Shown: one piece after another, positions 35,658 through 42,281 of the stretch
Numbering within the stretch: the first letter of the stretch is position 1
Layout of the letters: the number at the start of each line of letters is the position of its first letter
Assembly (NCBI RefSeq): GCF_049943335.1
Contig: NZ_JBNFVY010000005.1
Span: 62,001 to 126,000, forward strand
DNA length: 64,000 nucleotides
From: JBNFVY01 sp049943335
GTDB taxonomy: Bacteria > Pseudomonadota > Alphaproteobacteria > Rhodobacterales > Rhodobacteraceae
Direction: 5' to 3'
Notes under the pieces: generated by a model
The model's database searches: none
Seen by the model: the letters and a program-made list of their open reading frames with translations, nothing else
What the model was told of the DNA's origin: nothing
Program-made: the position numbers and the translations under genes

Positions 35658-36545
35658 TCAGAACTTGTTGGCGGGAATTTTGAAATAGCTGTGCCCGTCC
35701 GCCTCCGGTTCGGGTAGCCGCCCACCGCGCAGGTTGACCTGCAGCGCAGCCAGCATCCGATCGGGCAGGGGCAGGGTTGCGTCGCGTTCTTCACGGATCT
35801 TGATGAAATGGTCTTCGCCGCCTTGCAGGTGGGGGTTGTTGGCGCGCTGCGTGGCCACGGTGCTTTCCCAGGCCGGTTCATCGCGCGTATCGGTGCCGTA
35901 ATCGTGGCCGATGAACAGACGGGTGCTGTCGGGAAGCGACAGGATGCGCTGAAGCGACCCCCACAACTCGCGCGCCGATCCGCCCGGAAAATCCGCCCGC
36001 GAGGTGCCCACATCGACATGCATGAACGTGTCATGCACGAACGCCGCATCCCCGATGACATAGGTGATCGACCCAAGCGTGTGCCCGGGCGAAAGCATGA
36101 CGGACACGTCCAGATTGCCCAGTTTGAACGTGTCACCATCGGCCAACAGCCGGTCAAAGTCACGATCCACATCAAAGGCGTCAGGGCTGTGGTAAATGTC
36201 ACGCCAGAGCGCGGCGATGTCGCGCACCTTTTCCCCGATCGCCATCGGCGCACCTGTCTGGTCGTGCAGCCATGCCGCCGCCATCAGGTGATCGGCGTGC
36301 GGATGGGTGTCCAGGATCCACGCCACGTGCAACCCTTCTGCGCGGACGAATTCCAGCACCTCGCCTGCGGCGTCAAAATCGGTTGCGGCGCTGCGTGGGT
36401 CAAAGCCCTGAACAATGTCGATCAGGGCGCAGGACCCCGTGGCTTCGTCAATGGCGACGTATTGGCAACTGCCCGTGTCCTCTTCGTAGAACCCGACGAC
36501 GCGGGGGCTTGTACGCCCCTGAGAGGGGCTTTCTCGGCGGAACAT
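35658..36545 (-). CDS. MBL-fold metallo-hydrolase, ETHE1/Blh-like (probable persulfide dioxygenase)
   Basis: A 295-residue metallo-beta-lactamase-fold enzyme. The metal motif is THPHADH (His81, His83, Asp85, His86), followed by the third His in SPGHTLGS (about 155), a bridging Asp in FMHVDVGTSRADFPGG, and the last His in IGHDYG. The DVGTSRADFPGG stretch and short C-terminus are typical of ETHE1/Blh persulfide dioxygenases, which oxidise glutathione persulfide to sulfite. Function as a sulfur dioxygenase is inferred, not proven. A palindromic candidate operator overlaps its promoter. SseA, another persulfide enzyme, lies three genes upstream. Confidence 0.85.
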   Translation of the reverse strand: MFRRESPSQGRTSPRVVGFYEEDTGSCQYVAIDEATGSCALIDIVQGFDPRSAATDFDAAGEVLEFVRAEGLHVAWILDTHPHADHLMAAAWLHDQTGAPMAIGEKVRDIAALWRDIYHSPDAFDVDRDFDRLLADGDTFKLGNLDVSVMLSPGHTLGSITYVIGDAAFVHDTFMHVDVGTSRADFPGGSARELWGSLQRILSLPDSTRLFIGHDYGTDTRDEPAWESTVATQRANNPHLQGGEDHFIKIREERDATLPLPDRMLAALQVNLRGGRLPEPEADGHSYFKIPANKF

Positions 36546-36556
36546 GGCTGTCTCCT

Positions 36557-36579
36557 TTCGTTATATTCGGTGTAACGAA
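36557..36579. promoter_or_regulatory. palindromic candidate operator upstream of the MBL hydrolase
   Basis: TTCGTTA (36557-36563) and TAACGAA (36573-36579) are perfect inverted 7-bp arms separated by nine bases, 12-34 bp upstream of the start codon. The 23-bp size fits a dimeric repressor of TetR or ArsR type. Persulfide dioxygenase genes are often repressed by the persulfide sensor BigR/SqrR (ArsR family); a link is an inference. Confidence 0.45.
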
Positions 36580-36611
36580 TGTGACGCGCGCAAGTTCCCT
36601 ATTGCAAGATT

Positions 36612-37211
36612 TCAGTTTGGCGGCGTGAAGCCGGCGCGCGCGGCGGCGGCCTTGGCACGGAACGCGCAACCCGGCGCATGATCGTTCACCAGCCCCATTG
36701 CCTGCATAAAGGCGTAGACGGTTGTGGGGCCGACGAATTTCCAGCCGCGCTTTTTCAGGTTCTTCGACATGGCCAGGGATGCGGGATGCGTGGCCAGCCC
36801 ATGGGCGGGCGCCACTTTGGGTTCGTAGGACCAGACATAGGCAGCAAGCGAGCCGAATTCACCCGTCAGATCGATGCAGCGCGCGGCGTTGTTGATGACC
36901 GCCTCGATCTTGCCGCGATGGCGCACGATCCCTTCGTCACCCAGCAGCCGGTTAACGTCGGACGGCCCGTAGGCGGCCATCTTGTGAATATCGAAATTGT
37001 CGAACGCCGCGCGGAAATTGTCGCGCTTGTTCAGTATGGTCAGCCAGCTCAGCCCCGACTGAAAACTTTCAAGGCACAGCTTTTCGAACAGCCGTCGGTC
37101 GTTCGCGACCGGATAGCCCCATTCCGTGTCGTGATAGGTGACGTAGGCGGGCGTGGCCGCGCACCATTTGCAGCGATCCTGCCCGTCGGGTCCGGTGTAC
37201 AATTCAACCAT
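36612..37211 (-). CDS. tag: DNA-3-methyladenine glycosylase I
   Basis: A 199-residue base-excision enzyme that removes 3-methyladenine. The helix-hairpin-helix glycosylase features CKWCAATPAYVTYHDTEWG (zinc ligands Cys/Cys and the family start) and the GWKFVGPTTVYAFMQAMGLVND motif are present; the C-terminal His in NDHAPGCAF completes the zinc site. Its length is normal. It is alone in its stretch, with the MBL gene downstream on the same strand and the aminotransferase terminator upstream. Confidence 0.95.
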   Translation of the reverse strand: MVELYTGPDGQDRCKWCAATPAYVTYHDTEWGYPVANDRRLFEKLCLESFQSGLSWLTILNKRDNFRAAFDNFDIHKMAAYGPSDVNRLLGDEGIVRHRGKIEAVINNAARCIDLTGEFGSLAAYVWSYEPKVAPAHGLATHPASLAMSKNLKKRGWKFVGPTTVYAFMQAMGLVNDHAPGCAFRAKAAAARAGFTPPN

Positions 37212-37242
37212 TTCATCCTCGGTTCACGGCGACACTGGCGCA

Positions 37243-37274
37243 AAGAAAAGGGCCGCGCAACGGTGGCGCGGCCC
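37243..37274 (-). terminator. Rho-independent terminator after the aromatic aminotransferase
   Basis: Read on the minus strand: stem GGGCCGCG (from 37274) with CGCGGCCC (to 37250), a nine-base loop, then TTTTCTTT (37249-37242). It ends the aminotransferase/sseA transcript before the tag gene. Confidence 0.8.
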
Positions 37275-37323
37275 CTGTGTAGCGGCCCCTGTGTAGCGGC
37301 CCCTGTGTGGCGGCCCCTGTGTG
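37268..37323. repeat. tandem repeat, 4 copies of a 14-bp unit
   Basis: The unit GCGGCCCCTGTGTA occurs twice exactly and twice with a final G (37268-37281, 37282-37295, 37296-37309, 37310-37323). The first copy overlaps the terminator arm, and the array lies just 14 bp after the aminotransferase stop codon. Confidence 0.9.
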
Positions 37324-37336
37324 CAGGTGCAATGGA

Positions 37337-38521
37337 TTACTTGCAGGTCCTGGCGATCGCCTCGGCCAACAAGGGCACGGTTTCGCTGTTCAGACCGGCG
37401 ATGTTCATGCGGCTGTCGCCCACCATGTAAATCCCGAACTGCTCGCGCATTTTCAGAACCTCTTCCGGGCTGGCACCGATCCGGCTGAACATGCCGCGGT
37501 GACGGGCGATGAAATCGAAGCGGTCGGAATTGGTCCGCTCGCGCAGTTCCTTGGCCAGTTGTTCGCGCAGACCCAGCATCGACAGGCGCACGTTTTCCAG
37601 CTCATCCTTCCAATCGGCGCGCAGGGCGTCGTCGGTCAGAACCTGTGTGACGATGCGCGCGCCATGGTCGGGCGGGAAGGAATAGTTCTGCCGATTCAGA
37701 TAGTTAAGCGTGCCTTGGGTGACAGGCTTGTCGGCGTCGCTTTCGGATATGGCCATCAGCAGGCCGGTCCGTTCGCGATAGACGCCGAAGTTCTTGGAAC
37801 AGCTTGCCGCGATGATCGTTTCGGGCAGGGCGCTGGCCAGATGGCGCAGCCCAGCCGCGTCTTCGTCCAGCCCGTCGCCAAAGCCCTGATAAGCGATGTC
37901 AACAAAGGGCACCGCGCCGGTTTTGGCCAGGAATTCGGTGACCGTCTTCCACTGGTCCAGTGTCAGGTTGGCGCCGGTCGGGTTGTGGCAGCAGCCGTGC
38001 AGCAGAACCGCATCGCCCGCCTTCACGCCCTTCAGACTGTCCATCATCCCGTCGAAATCCACCGTGCAGGTGGCTTCGTCGAAATAGCGGTATTCGGTGA
38101 AAGGCTGGCCCATGAATTTCAGGATCGACAGGTGGTTGGGCCAGGTTGGGCTGGACACCCAGACATGCACGTCGCGGTTCGCCTGGCGCAGCAGTTCAAA
38201 CCCCTGGCGCACGGCGCCGGTGCCGCCCGGTGTCGCGGCGGCGGCCACACGGCCCGCATCCACGCTGTCGCCCAGCACAAGATCACGCAGTGCCGCAGCA
38301 AAGGCCGGATCCCCGGCCAGCCCGACGTAGCTTTTCGATGTCTGGCTTTCCCAGACCTGCTTTTCGGCCGTTTTGATCGCCCGCATGATCGGCGTTTCGC
38401 CCTTGGCGTTCTTGTAAACGCCCACGCCCAGATCGATTTTCTGTTCGCGCGGATCGTCCTTGTAGAGCTGCATGAGCTCCAGGATTTTGTCGGCCGGTTG
38501 CGATTTGAGATTGCCAAGCAT
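37337..38521 (-). CDS. aromatic/aspartate aminotransferase (AspC/TyrB type)
   Basis: A 394-residue class I PLP aminotransferase that exchanges amino groups between aspartate or aromatic amino acids and 2-oxoglutarate. The PLP Lys243 lies in SCSKNFGVYRERTG, with the Asp/Tyr pair in PFVDIAYQGFGDG and Asn in LLHGCCHNPTGANLT. GVGVYKNAKGETPIMRAIK is the canonical N-terminus, so ATG 38521 is preferred over an in-frame upstream extension. It starts at the last base of sseA (TGATG overlap) with AGGAGA ahead. Exact preference between aspartate and tyrosine cannot be read from the sequence. Confidence 0.92.
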   Translation of the reverse strand: MLGNLKSQPADKILELMQLYKDDPREQKIDLGVGVYKNAKGETPIMRAIKTAEKQVWESQTSKSYVGLAGDPAFAAALRDLVLGDSVDAGRVAAAATPGGTGAVRQGFELLRQANRDVHVWVSSPTWPNHLSILKFMGQPFTEYRYFDEATCTVDFDGMMDSLKGVKAGDAVLLHGCCHNPTGANLTLDQWKTVTEFLAKTGAVPFVDIAYQGFGDGLDEDAAGLRHLASALPETIIAASCSKNFGVYRERTGLLMAISESDADKPVTQGTLNYLNRQNYSFPPDHGARIVTQVLTDDALRADWKDELENVRLSMLGLREQLAKELRERTNSDRFDFIARHRGMFSRIGASPEEVLKMREQFGIYMVGDSRMNIAGLNSETVPLLAEAIARTCK

Positions 38522-39378
38522 CAGTTGTCTCCTGTCGCGACCCGCAGGTCGCCGTACATGCCCCATTCGGCCCACGAGCCGTCATAGAGCGAATGGTTGG
38601 TTGAGCCGATCCGTTCCAGCGCAAGGTTCACGATTGCCGCCGTGACGCCCGAGCCACAAGTGGTGATCGCGGGCTTCTTCAGATCGATGCCTGCGCGTTC
38701 GAAAATCATGCGCAGTTCGCCGTCGGGTTTCAGTGTGCCGTTGTCGTTCAGCAGCGCCGTGTACGGCAGGTTCCTTGATCCCGGAATGTGGCCGGGGCGC
38801 AGGCCGGGACGGGGTTCGGGTTCGTCGCCGCAAAAGCGCGCGCGCGAACGGGCGTCGATAATTTCGTGATCCCCCAGCTTGGTGGCGGCGGCCACCTGCG
38901 TGACGTCCTTGACCATCTGGTTTTGCCGGGTGACGGTCATGTGCCGATCGCGAATGACCGGGGCATCGTCGGTGACCGGGCGCGCTTCGGCCTGCCACTT
39001 GGGAAAGCCGCCATCGAGCACCGCCACATCCGCCTTGCCCATCAGGCGGAACAGCCACCACACGCGCGGCGCGGAATAGATACCGGCCCCGTCATAGACC
39101 ACCACCTGATGCCCGTCGCCGATGCCCAAGGTCCTCATACGGCTCATGAATTTTTCAACCGGGGGGGCCATGTGCGGCAGATCGGAGCGGTGGTCGGACA
39201 GGTCGTCAATGTCCACGTAGCGCGCCCCTGGAATATGCGCGGCCTTGTATTCGGCCAACGGGTCGCGGGGCGTGCCGGGCAGGTACCACGAGGCATCGAT
39301 GATGCGCAGGTCGGGGTCGCGCAGGTGATCTTGCAACCATTGCGTCGAAACAAGTGTTTTTGGGTCGGTCTGGGGCAT
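38521..39378 (-). CDS. sseA: 3-mercaptopyruvate sulfurtransferase
   Basis: A 285-residue two-domain rhodanese. The inactive N-terminal rhodanese domain (about 8-130) has ARYVDIDDLSDHRSDLPHM, and the catalytic C-terminal domain (about 155-280) carries Cys241 in the loop TTCGSGVTA, the CGSGVTA form typical of mercaptopyruvate rather than thiosulfate transferases. It makes persulfide for cysteine catabolism. It precedes an aspartate/aromatic aminotransferase, which could supply mercaptopyruvate by deaminating cysteine: a plausible two-step pathway. ATG 39378 gives the family start. Confidence 0.93.
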   Translation of the reverse strand: MPQTDPKTLVSTQWLQDHLRDPDLRIIDASWYLPGTPRDPLAEYKAAHIPGARYVDIDDLSDHRSDLPHMAPPVEKFMSRMRTLGIGDGHQVVVYDGAGIYSAPRVWWLFRLMGKADVAVLDGGFPKWQAEARPVTDDAPVIRDRHMTVTRQNQMVKDVTQVAAATKLGDHEIIDARSRARFCGDEPEPRPGLRPGHIPGSRNLPYTALLNDNGTLKPDGELRMIFERAGIDLKKPAITTCGSGVTAAIVNLALERIGSTNHSLYDGSWAEWGMYGDLRVATGDN

Positions 39379-39456
39379 GGGACCACGGATGCGCTTTGGA
39401 AAGATCAGGGTTTGCTTAGCGCCCGCAAGCCTTTGTTGCAAGGGCGCAGGGGTGTG

Positions 39457-39939
39457 TCAGCCATCGTGCCGCAGCAGGCGCTGCTTTTGCCGGTTCCAGT
39501 CACGCTTGGCCTCGGTTGCGCGTTTGTCGTGCACCTTTTTACCCTTGGCGATCCCGACCTTCAGTTTCACCCGCCCGCGGTGGTTGAAGTACATCACCAG
39601 CGGCACCAGTGTCATCCCTTCGCGCCCGGTGGCCTGCCACAGTTTCGCGATTTCCCGCTTGGATGCCAACAGCTTGCGCCGTGCGCGTTCTTCGTGCGGG
39701 AACATCGCTTGTTCGTAGGGGGCGATGTAGGAATTGACCAACCACAATTCGCCGTCTTCGACCGCGCAATAGCTTTCGGCGATGTTCGATGTGCCTGTGC
39801 GCAGCGACTTGACTTCGGACCCGCTGAGCACGATTCCGACTTCGATATCATCCTCGATCGCATAGTCGTAGCGGGCACGCCGGTTTTCGGCGATCACCTT
39901 GTAGTTCTTGTCTTCGGGCGTCTGTTTTTTCTTGGCCAT
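39457..39939 (-). CDS. smpB: SsrA (tmRNA)-binding protein
   Basis: A 160-residue RNA-binding protein that works with tmRNA to rescue stalled ribosomes. Diagnostic segments are NRRARYDYAIEDDIEVGIVLSGSEVKSLR, the SYCAVEDGELWLVNSYIAPYEQA block and the C-terminal basic helix GKKVHDKRATEAKRDWNRQK, which enters the decoding centre. The tmRNA gene is not in the window. Single gene; its promoter region carries the degenerate repeats described at 39991-40150. Confidence 0.95.
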   Translation of the reverse strand: MAKKKQTPEDKNYKVIAENRRARYDYAIEDDIEVGIVLSGSEVKSLRTGTSNIAESYCAVEDGELWLVNSYIAPYEQAMFPHEERARRKLLASKREIAKLWQATGREGMTLVPLVMYFNHRGRVKLKVGIAKGKKVHDKRATEAKRDWNRQKQRLLRHDG

Positions 39940-39990
39940 GGTGGGGTCTTATATGGGGCTTCGGGGGCACTTGGAAAGGGGCTGCGGTCA

Positions 39991-40150
39991 GGTCGGCACA
40001 TGGATCGGCATAGGGGTCGGCACACGGGTCGGCACATGGTCGGCAAACCGTCTGCATCCCGTCTGCACCCTGTCGGATAGTTGTCGGGCACCTGTATGGC
40101 AGACTGTATGGCAAAATGTCGGGCAGATTGTCGGGCGGATTGTCGTGCGG
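39991..40150. repeat. degenerate tandem repeat of an 11-12-bp unit (about 14 copies)
   Basis: Starting with GTCGGCACATGG, GGTCGGCACACGG and GTCGGCACATG, the unit drifts to GTCTGCATCCC, TGTATGGCAGAC and TGTCGGGCAGAT. About 14 copies of 10-13 bp fill 160 bp of the 296-bp gap between the divergent smpB and BrnA-like genes, so both promoters must lie in or beside the array. Confidence 0.8.
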
Positions 40151-40235
40151 GGCGCACGGTGGTCTGAGGCCGCGTTAACCAATGCCTGCCATCATCACCG
40201 GGCCTGCCTTGCCGCCCACAAAGCCCGAGAACGCC

Positions 40236-40637
40236 ATGCCCCTGACCCGTACCGACCGCCTGAACATGGAGCGCCTGTCGCGCAACCTGAATTACCTGGA
40301 TGACGAAAACCTTGCGCTGGAACAGGTGCAGGCGAAAGTGCCCGAAGCCTGGCACACGCTGGAAGAAGATATCGAGGTCTTTGAAACCAAGACCAAGATC
40401 ACCCTGCGGCTGGACAATAGCGTGGTGAAATTCTACCGCGCGATGGGGCCGGGCTATCAGACCCGGATCAACCGCATCCTTGCCACCTATGCGCAAATGC
40501 AAATCGCCAACCTGCGCGAGGCCGAAGCCTACATGCGCGAAGACCGCGTGGCGGTGCGCGAAACGCAGCGCGCGCGGATGAAGGAAATGCGCGAACGCCA
40601 GGGCCTGCCGCCGCTGCCCCACTGGAACGAAAGCTGA
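40236..40637 (+). CDS. BrnA-like antitoxin family protein, no BrnT partner
   Basis: A 133-residue protein. The C-terminal half matches the BrnA ribbon-helix-helix type domain: KTKITLRLDNSVVKFYRAMG, then GPGYQTRINRILATYAQMQ. The N-terminal half (MERLSRNLNYLDDENLALEQ) is helical and the C-terminal tail is basic (RVAVRETQRARMKEMRERQG). In BrnTA pairs the antitoxin follows a small RelE-fold toxin gene, but none is adjacent. It may be a chromosomal DNA-binding protein derived from an antitoxin. Start is ATG 40236; an upstream ATG 40182 would add 18 residues and has no better ribosome site. Confidence 0.78.
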   Translation: MPLTRTDRLNMERLSRNLNYLDDENLALEQVQAKVPEAWHTLEEDIEVFETKTKITLRLDNSVVKFYRAMGPGYQTRINRILATYAQMQIANLREAEAYMREDRVAVRETQRARMKEMRERQGLPPLPHWNES

Positions 40638-40679
40638 GCCGTCGCCGGGCGCGCTTTGCCCCGGCCCAGGTGACAGGTC

Positions 40680-40721
40680 AGGTGCCGGGCCAAGTGCTAG
40701 ACTAGGTGCCGGGCCAAGTGC
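40680..40721. repeat. direct repeat, two exact 18-bp copies, 24-bp period
   Basis: AGGTGCCGGGCCAAGTGC occurs at 40680-40697 and 40704-40721 with the six bases TAGACT between them; a partial third copy (AGGTGACAGGTC) precedes. Confidence 0.85.
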
Positions 40722-40868
40722 GGGAAAATGGCCTGGGGCATAGCGCAATGCGCCACGCCCGTGTCACCGCGCGGCGGGTCTTGGTGGCAGAGTCTGGCGG
40801 CAGGTTTTGTAGGTAAAACTTGACGGTAAATAGGCTGAATCCAGACGGCCCGCGGATCTATGGCGCAT

Positions 40869-41150
40869 CTATGTCCCGGCGACGTAGCGCAGGTAATCCT
40901 GCAATGTTTTTCCGACCTCGGATCGGAAGGTGTCGCCGGTGGTGTCGCAGCTTTGTATCCGGTCGATCCGGAACTCGCGAAAGGCGCTGCGTTTTTCGCA
41001 CCACGCCGAACAGGTCCAGACCCGGCCCCAGTATTGCGTTTGCATTCCGTTTGCAGCGGGCGGATCACGCGCGACGATGGGGCGCCCGCACCCCGAAAGA
41101 CGCCGCCAGACTGGCCGGTTTTGTGGCGATTCGTGGCGGTTTGTCAGCGG
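40869..41150 (-). pseudogene. remnant of a WYL-domain (YafY-type) transcriptional regulator, frameshifted
   Basis: Read on the minus strand, the upstream frame encodes GAGAPSSRVIRPL, the WYL-domain core that normally leads into YWGRVWT. In the actual sequence that continuation is in another frame: MQTQYWGRVWTCSAWC, then EKRSAFREFRIDRIQSC and a canonical C-terminus, TFRSEVGKTLQDYLRYVAGT, ending at TAG 40869. The shift is caused by an imperfect 11-bp tandem duplication (TTGCGTTTGCA / TTCCGTTTGCA on the plus strand, 41034-41055). Removing one copy restores RVIRPL-QTQYWGRVWT. The N-terminal HTH part is absent (in-frame stops occur within 60 codons upstream), so the gene is 5'-truncated as well. 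Confidence 0.75.
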
Positions 41151-41213
41151 TCTAGGGCGGGCAATCGCTGGCCCGCCCCACGCCGGTTCAGGGGCCGGGG
41201 GGCGCCTGACGCC

Positions 41214-42089
41214 TCAGCCCAACACCCCGGCGTGCTTCATGGCGTCCTTGATCAGCAGGCGCGTGCCCTCGGTGGCGGGGGTCAGCGGCAGGCGGACCTC
41301 GTCCGAGATCAGGCCCAGCAGGGACATGGCGTATTTCGCGCCCGTGACGCCGGGTTCGGCGAAGATCGCCTCGTGCAGGGGCATCAGGCGATCGGTCAGG
41401 TCCAGCGCGGTGGCGTAATCGCCCGCCAAAGTGGCCTCTTGCATTTGCGCGCACAGCTTGGGGGCGACATTCGCGGTGACCGAAATGCAGCCGGTGCCGC
41501 CATGGGCGTTATAGCCCAGCGCGGTTGCGTCTTCGCCCGACAGCTGGATGAAATCGGTGCCGCAGGTGATGCGCTGCTTGGGCACGCGGCTGAGATCGCC
41601 GGTCGCGTCCTTGACGCCGATGATGCGCGGAAGTTTGGCCAGCTGCCCCATGGTCGCGGGGGTCATATCGACGACCGAGCGGCCGGGGATGTTGTAGATG
41701 ATGATCGGCAAATCGCAGCAGTCGTGCATGGCGGTGAAATGCGCGATCAGCCCATCCTGGGTGGGCTTGTTGTAATAGGGCGTCACGACCAGCGCGGCAT
41801 CGGCGCCGACCTTTTCGGCGTGCTGGATCAGGCGCAGACCTTCGGCGGTGTTGTTCGATCCGGCGCCCGCGATGACGGGGATGCGGCCGGCGGCGGCCTT
41901 GACCACCTCTTCGATGACCTGCTCGTGTTCGCGGTGGCTGAGGGTGGGGCTTTCGCCGGTTGTGCCGGTGGGCACCAACCCGTGGCTGCCCTGGTCGACG
42001 TGCCAGTCCACAAGACGTTTGAGCGCATCGATATCCAGTTCGCCGTTTTTGAACGGCGTCACCAGGGCAGGGATGGATCCTTTGATCAT
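41214..42089 (-). CDS. dapA: 4-hydroxy-tetrahydrodipicolinate synthase
   Basis: A 291-residue aldolase that condenses pyruvate with aspartate semialdehyde in lysine and diaminopimelate synthesis. The Schiff-base Lys160 lies in IIGVKDATGDL, Thr43/Thr44 in PTGTTGESPTL and Tyr132 in IIIYNIPGRS. The allosteric/structural GEDATALGYNAHGGTG is conserved. ATG 42089 is set by AAGGAG upstream. It stands alone, close to the slt gene whose product trims the DAP-containing wall, but that is a chance neighbourhood as far as I can tell. Confidence 0.95.
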   Translation of the reverse strand: MIKGSIPALVTPFKNGELDIDALKRLVDWHVDQGSHGLVPTGTTGESPTLSHREHEQVIEEVVKAAAGRIPVIAGAGSNNTAEGLRLIQHAEKVGADAALVVTPYYNKPTQDGLIAHFTAMHDCCDLPIIIYNIPGRSVVDMTPATMGQLAKLPRIIGVKDATGDLSRVPKQRITCGTDFIQLSGEDATALGYNAHGGTGCISVTANVAPKLCAQMQEATLAGDYATALDLTDRLMPLHEAIFAEPGVTGAKYAMSLLGLISDEVRLPLTPATEGTRLLIKDAMKHAGVLG

Positions 42090-42206
42090 GATGCGCTCCT
42101 TAACTTTTCTGTGCATAATGGGGCTTGGAATCGCCCCCGGCTTGCGCCGCGGCGGAACCTAGCCGCCTTCGCGGTGATTGCCAAGATTATGACTGTGTCA
42201 TGCGAC

Positions 42207-42258
42207 GAAGGCACGGAACCAAGGCACGGAACGAAGATACTGGACGAAGACACTGGAC
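42207..42258. repeat. tandem repeat, 4 copies of a 13-bp unit ahead of slt
   Basis: Units GAAGGCACGGAAC, CAAGGCACGGAAC, GAAGATACTGGAC and GAAGACACTGGAC follow one another exactly (42207-42258), ending 23 bp before the slt start codon, inside its likely leader. Confidence 0.88.
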
Positions 42259-42281
42259 GGGGTGCGATAGGTCGATTGGCC

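Larger units (their letters stand above)
40638..41213. other. 576-bp gap holding a repeat and a regulator remnant
   Basis: It contains a 24-bp-period duplication (two exact 18-bp copies, 40680-40697 and 40704-40721) directly after the BrnA-like gene, and the broken WYL-domain gene on the minus strand at 40869-41150. The rest appears to be degraded DNA. Confidence 0.7.

Noticed and set aside
34469..36253. A 594-codon minus-strand frame opposite amtB and the MBL gene
   Set aside because: It is antisense to amtB and in another frame of the MBL gene; it crosses a strong terminator.
39991..40150. Possible CRISPR array
   Set aside because: Units are 10-13 bp, directly adjacent and degenerate, with no unique spacers and no cas genes.
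40860..42281. A very long plus-strand frame running into slt from 40860
   Set aside because: It lies antisense to dapA, has no family resemblance, and slt has a proper start and signal peptide at 42282.
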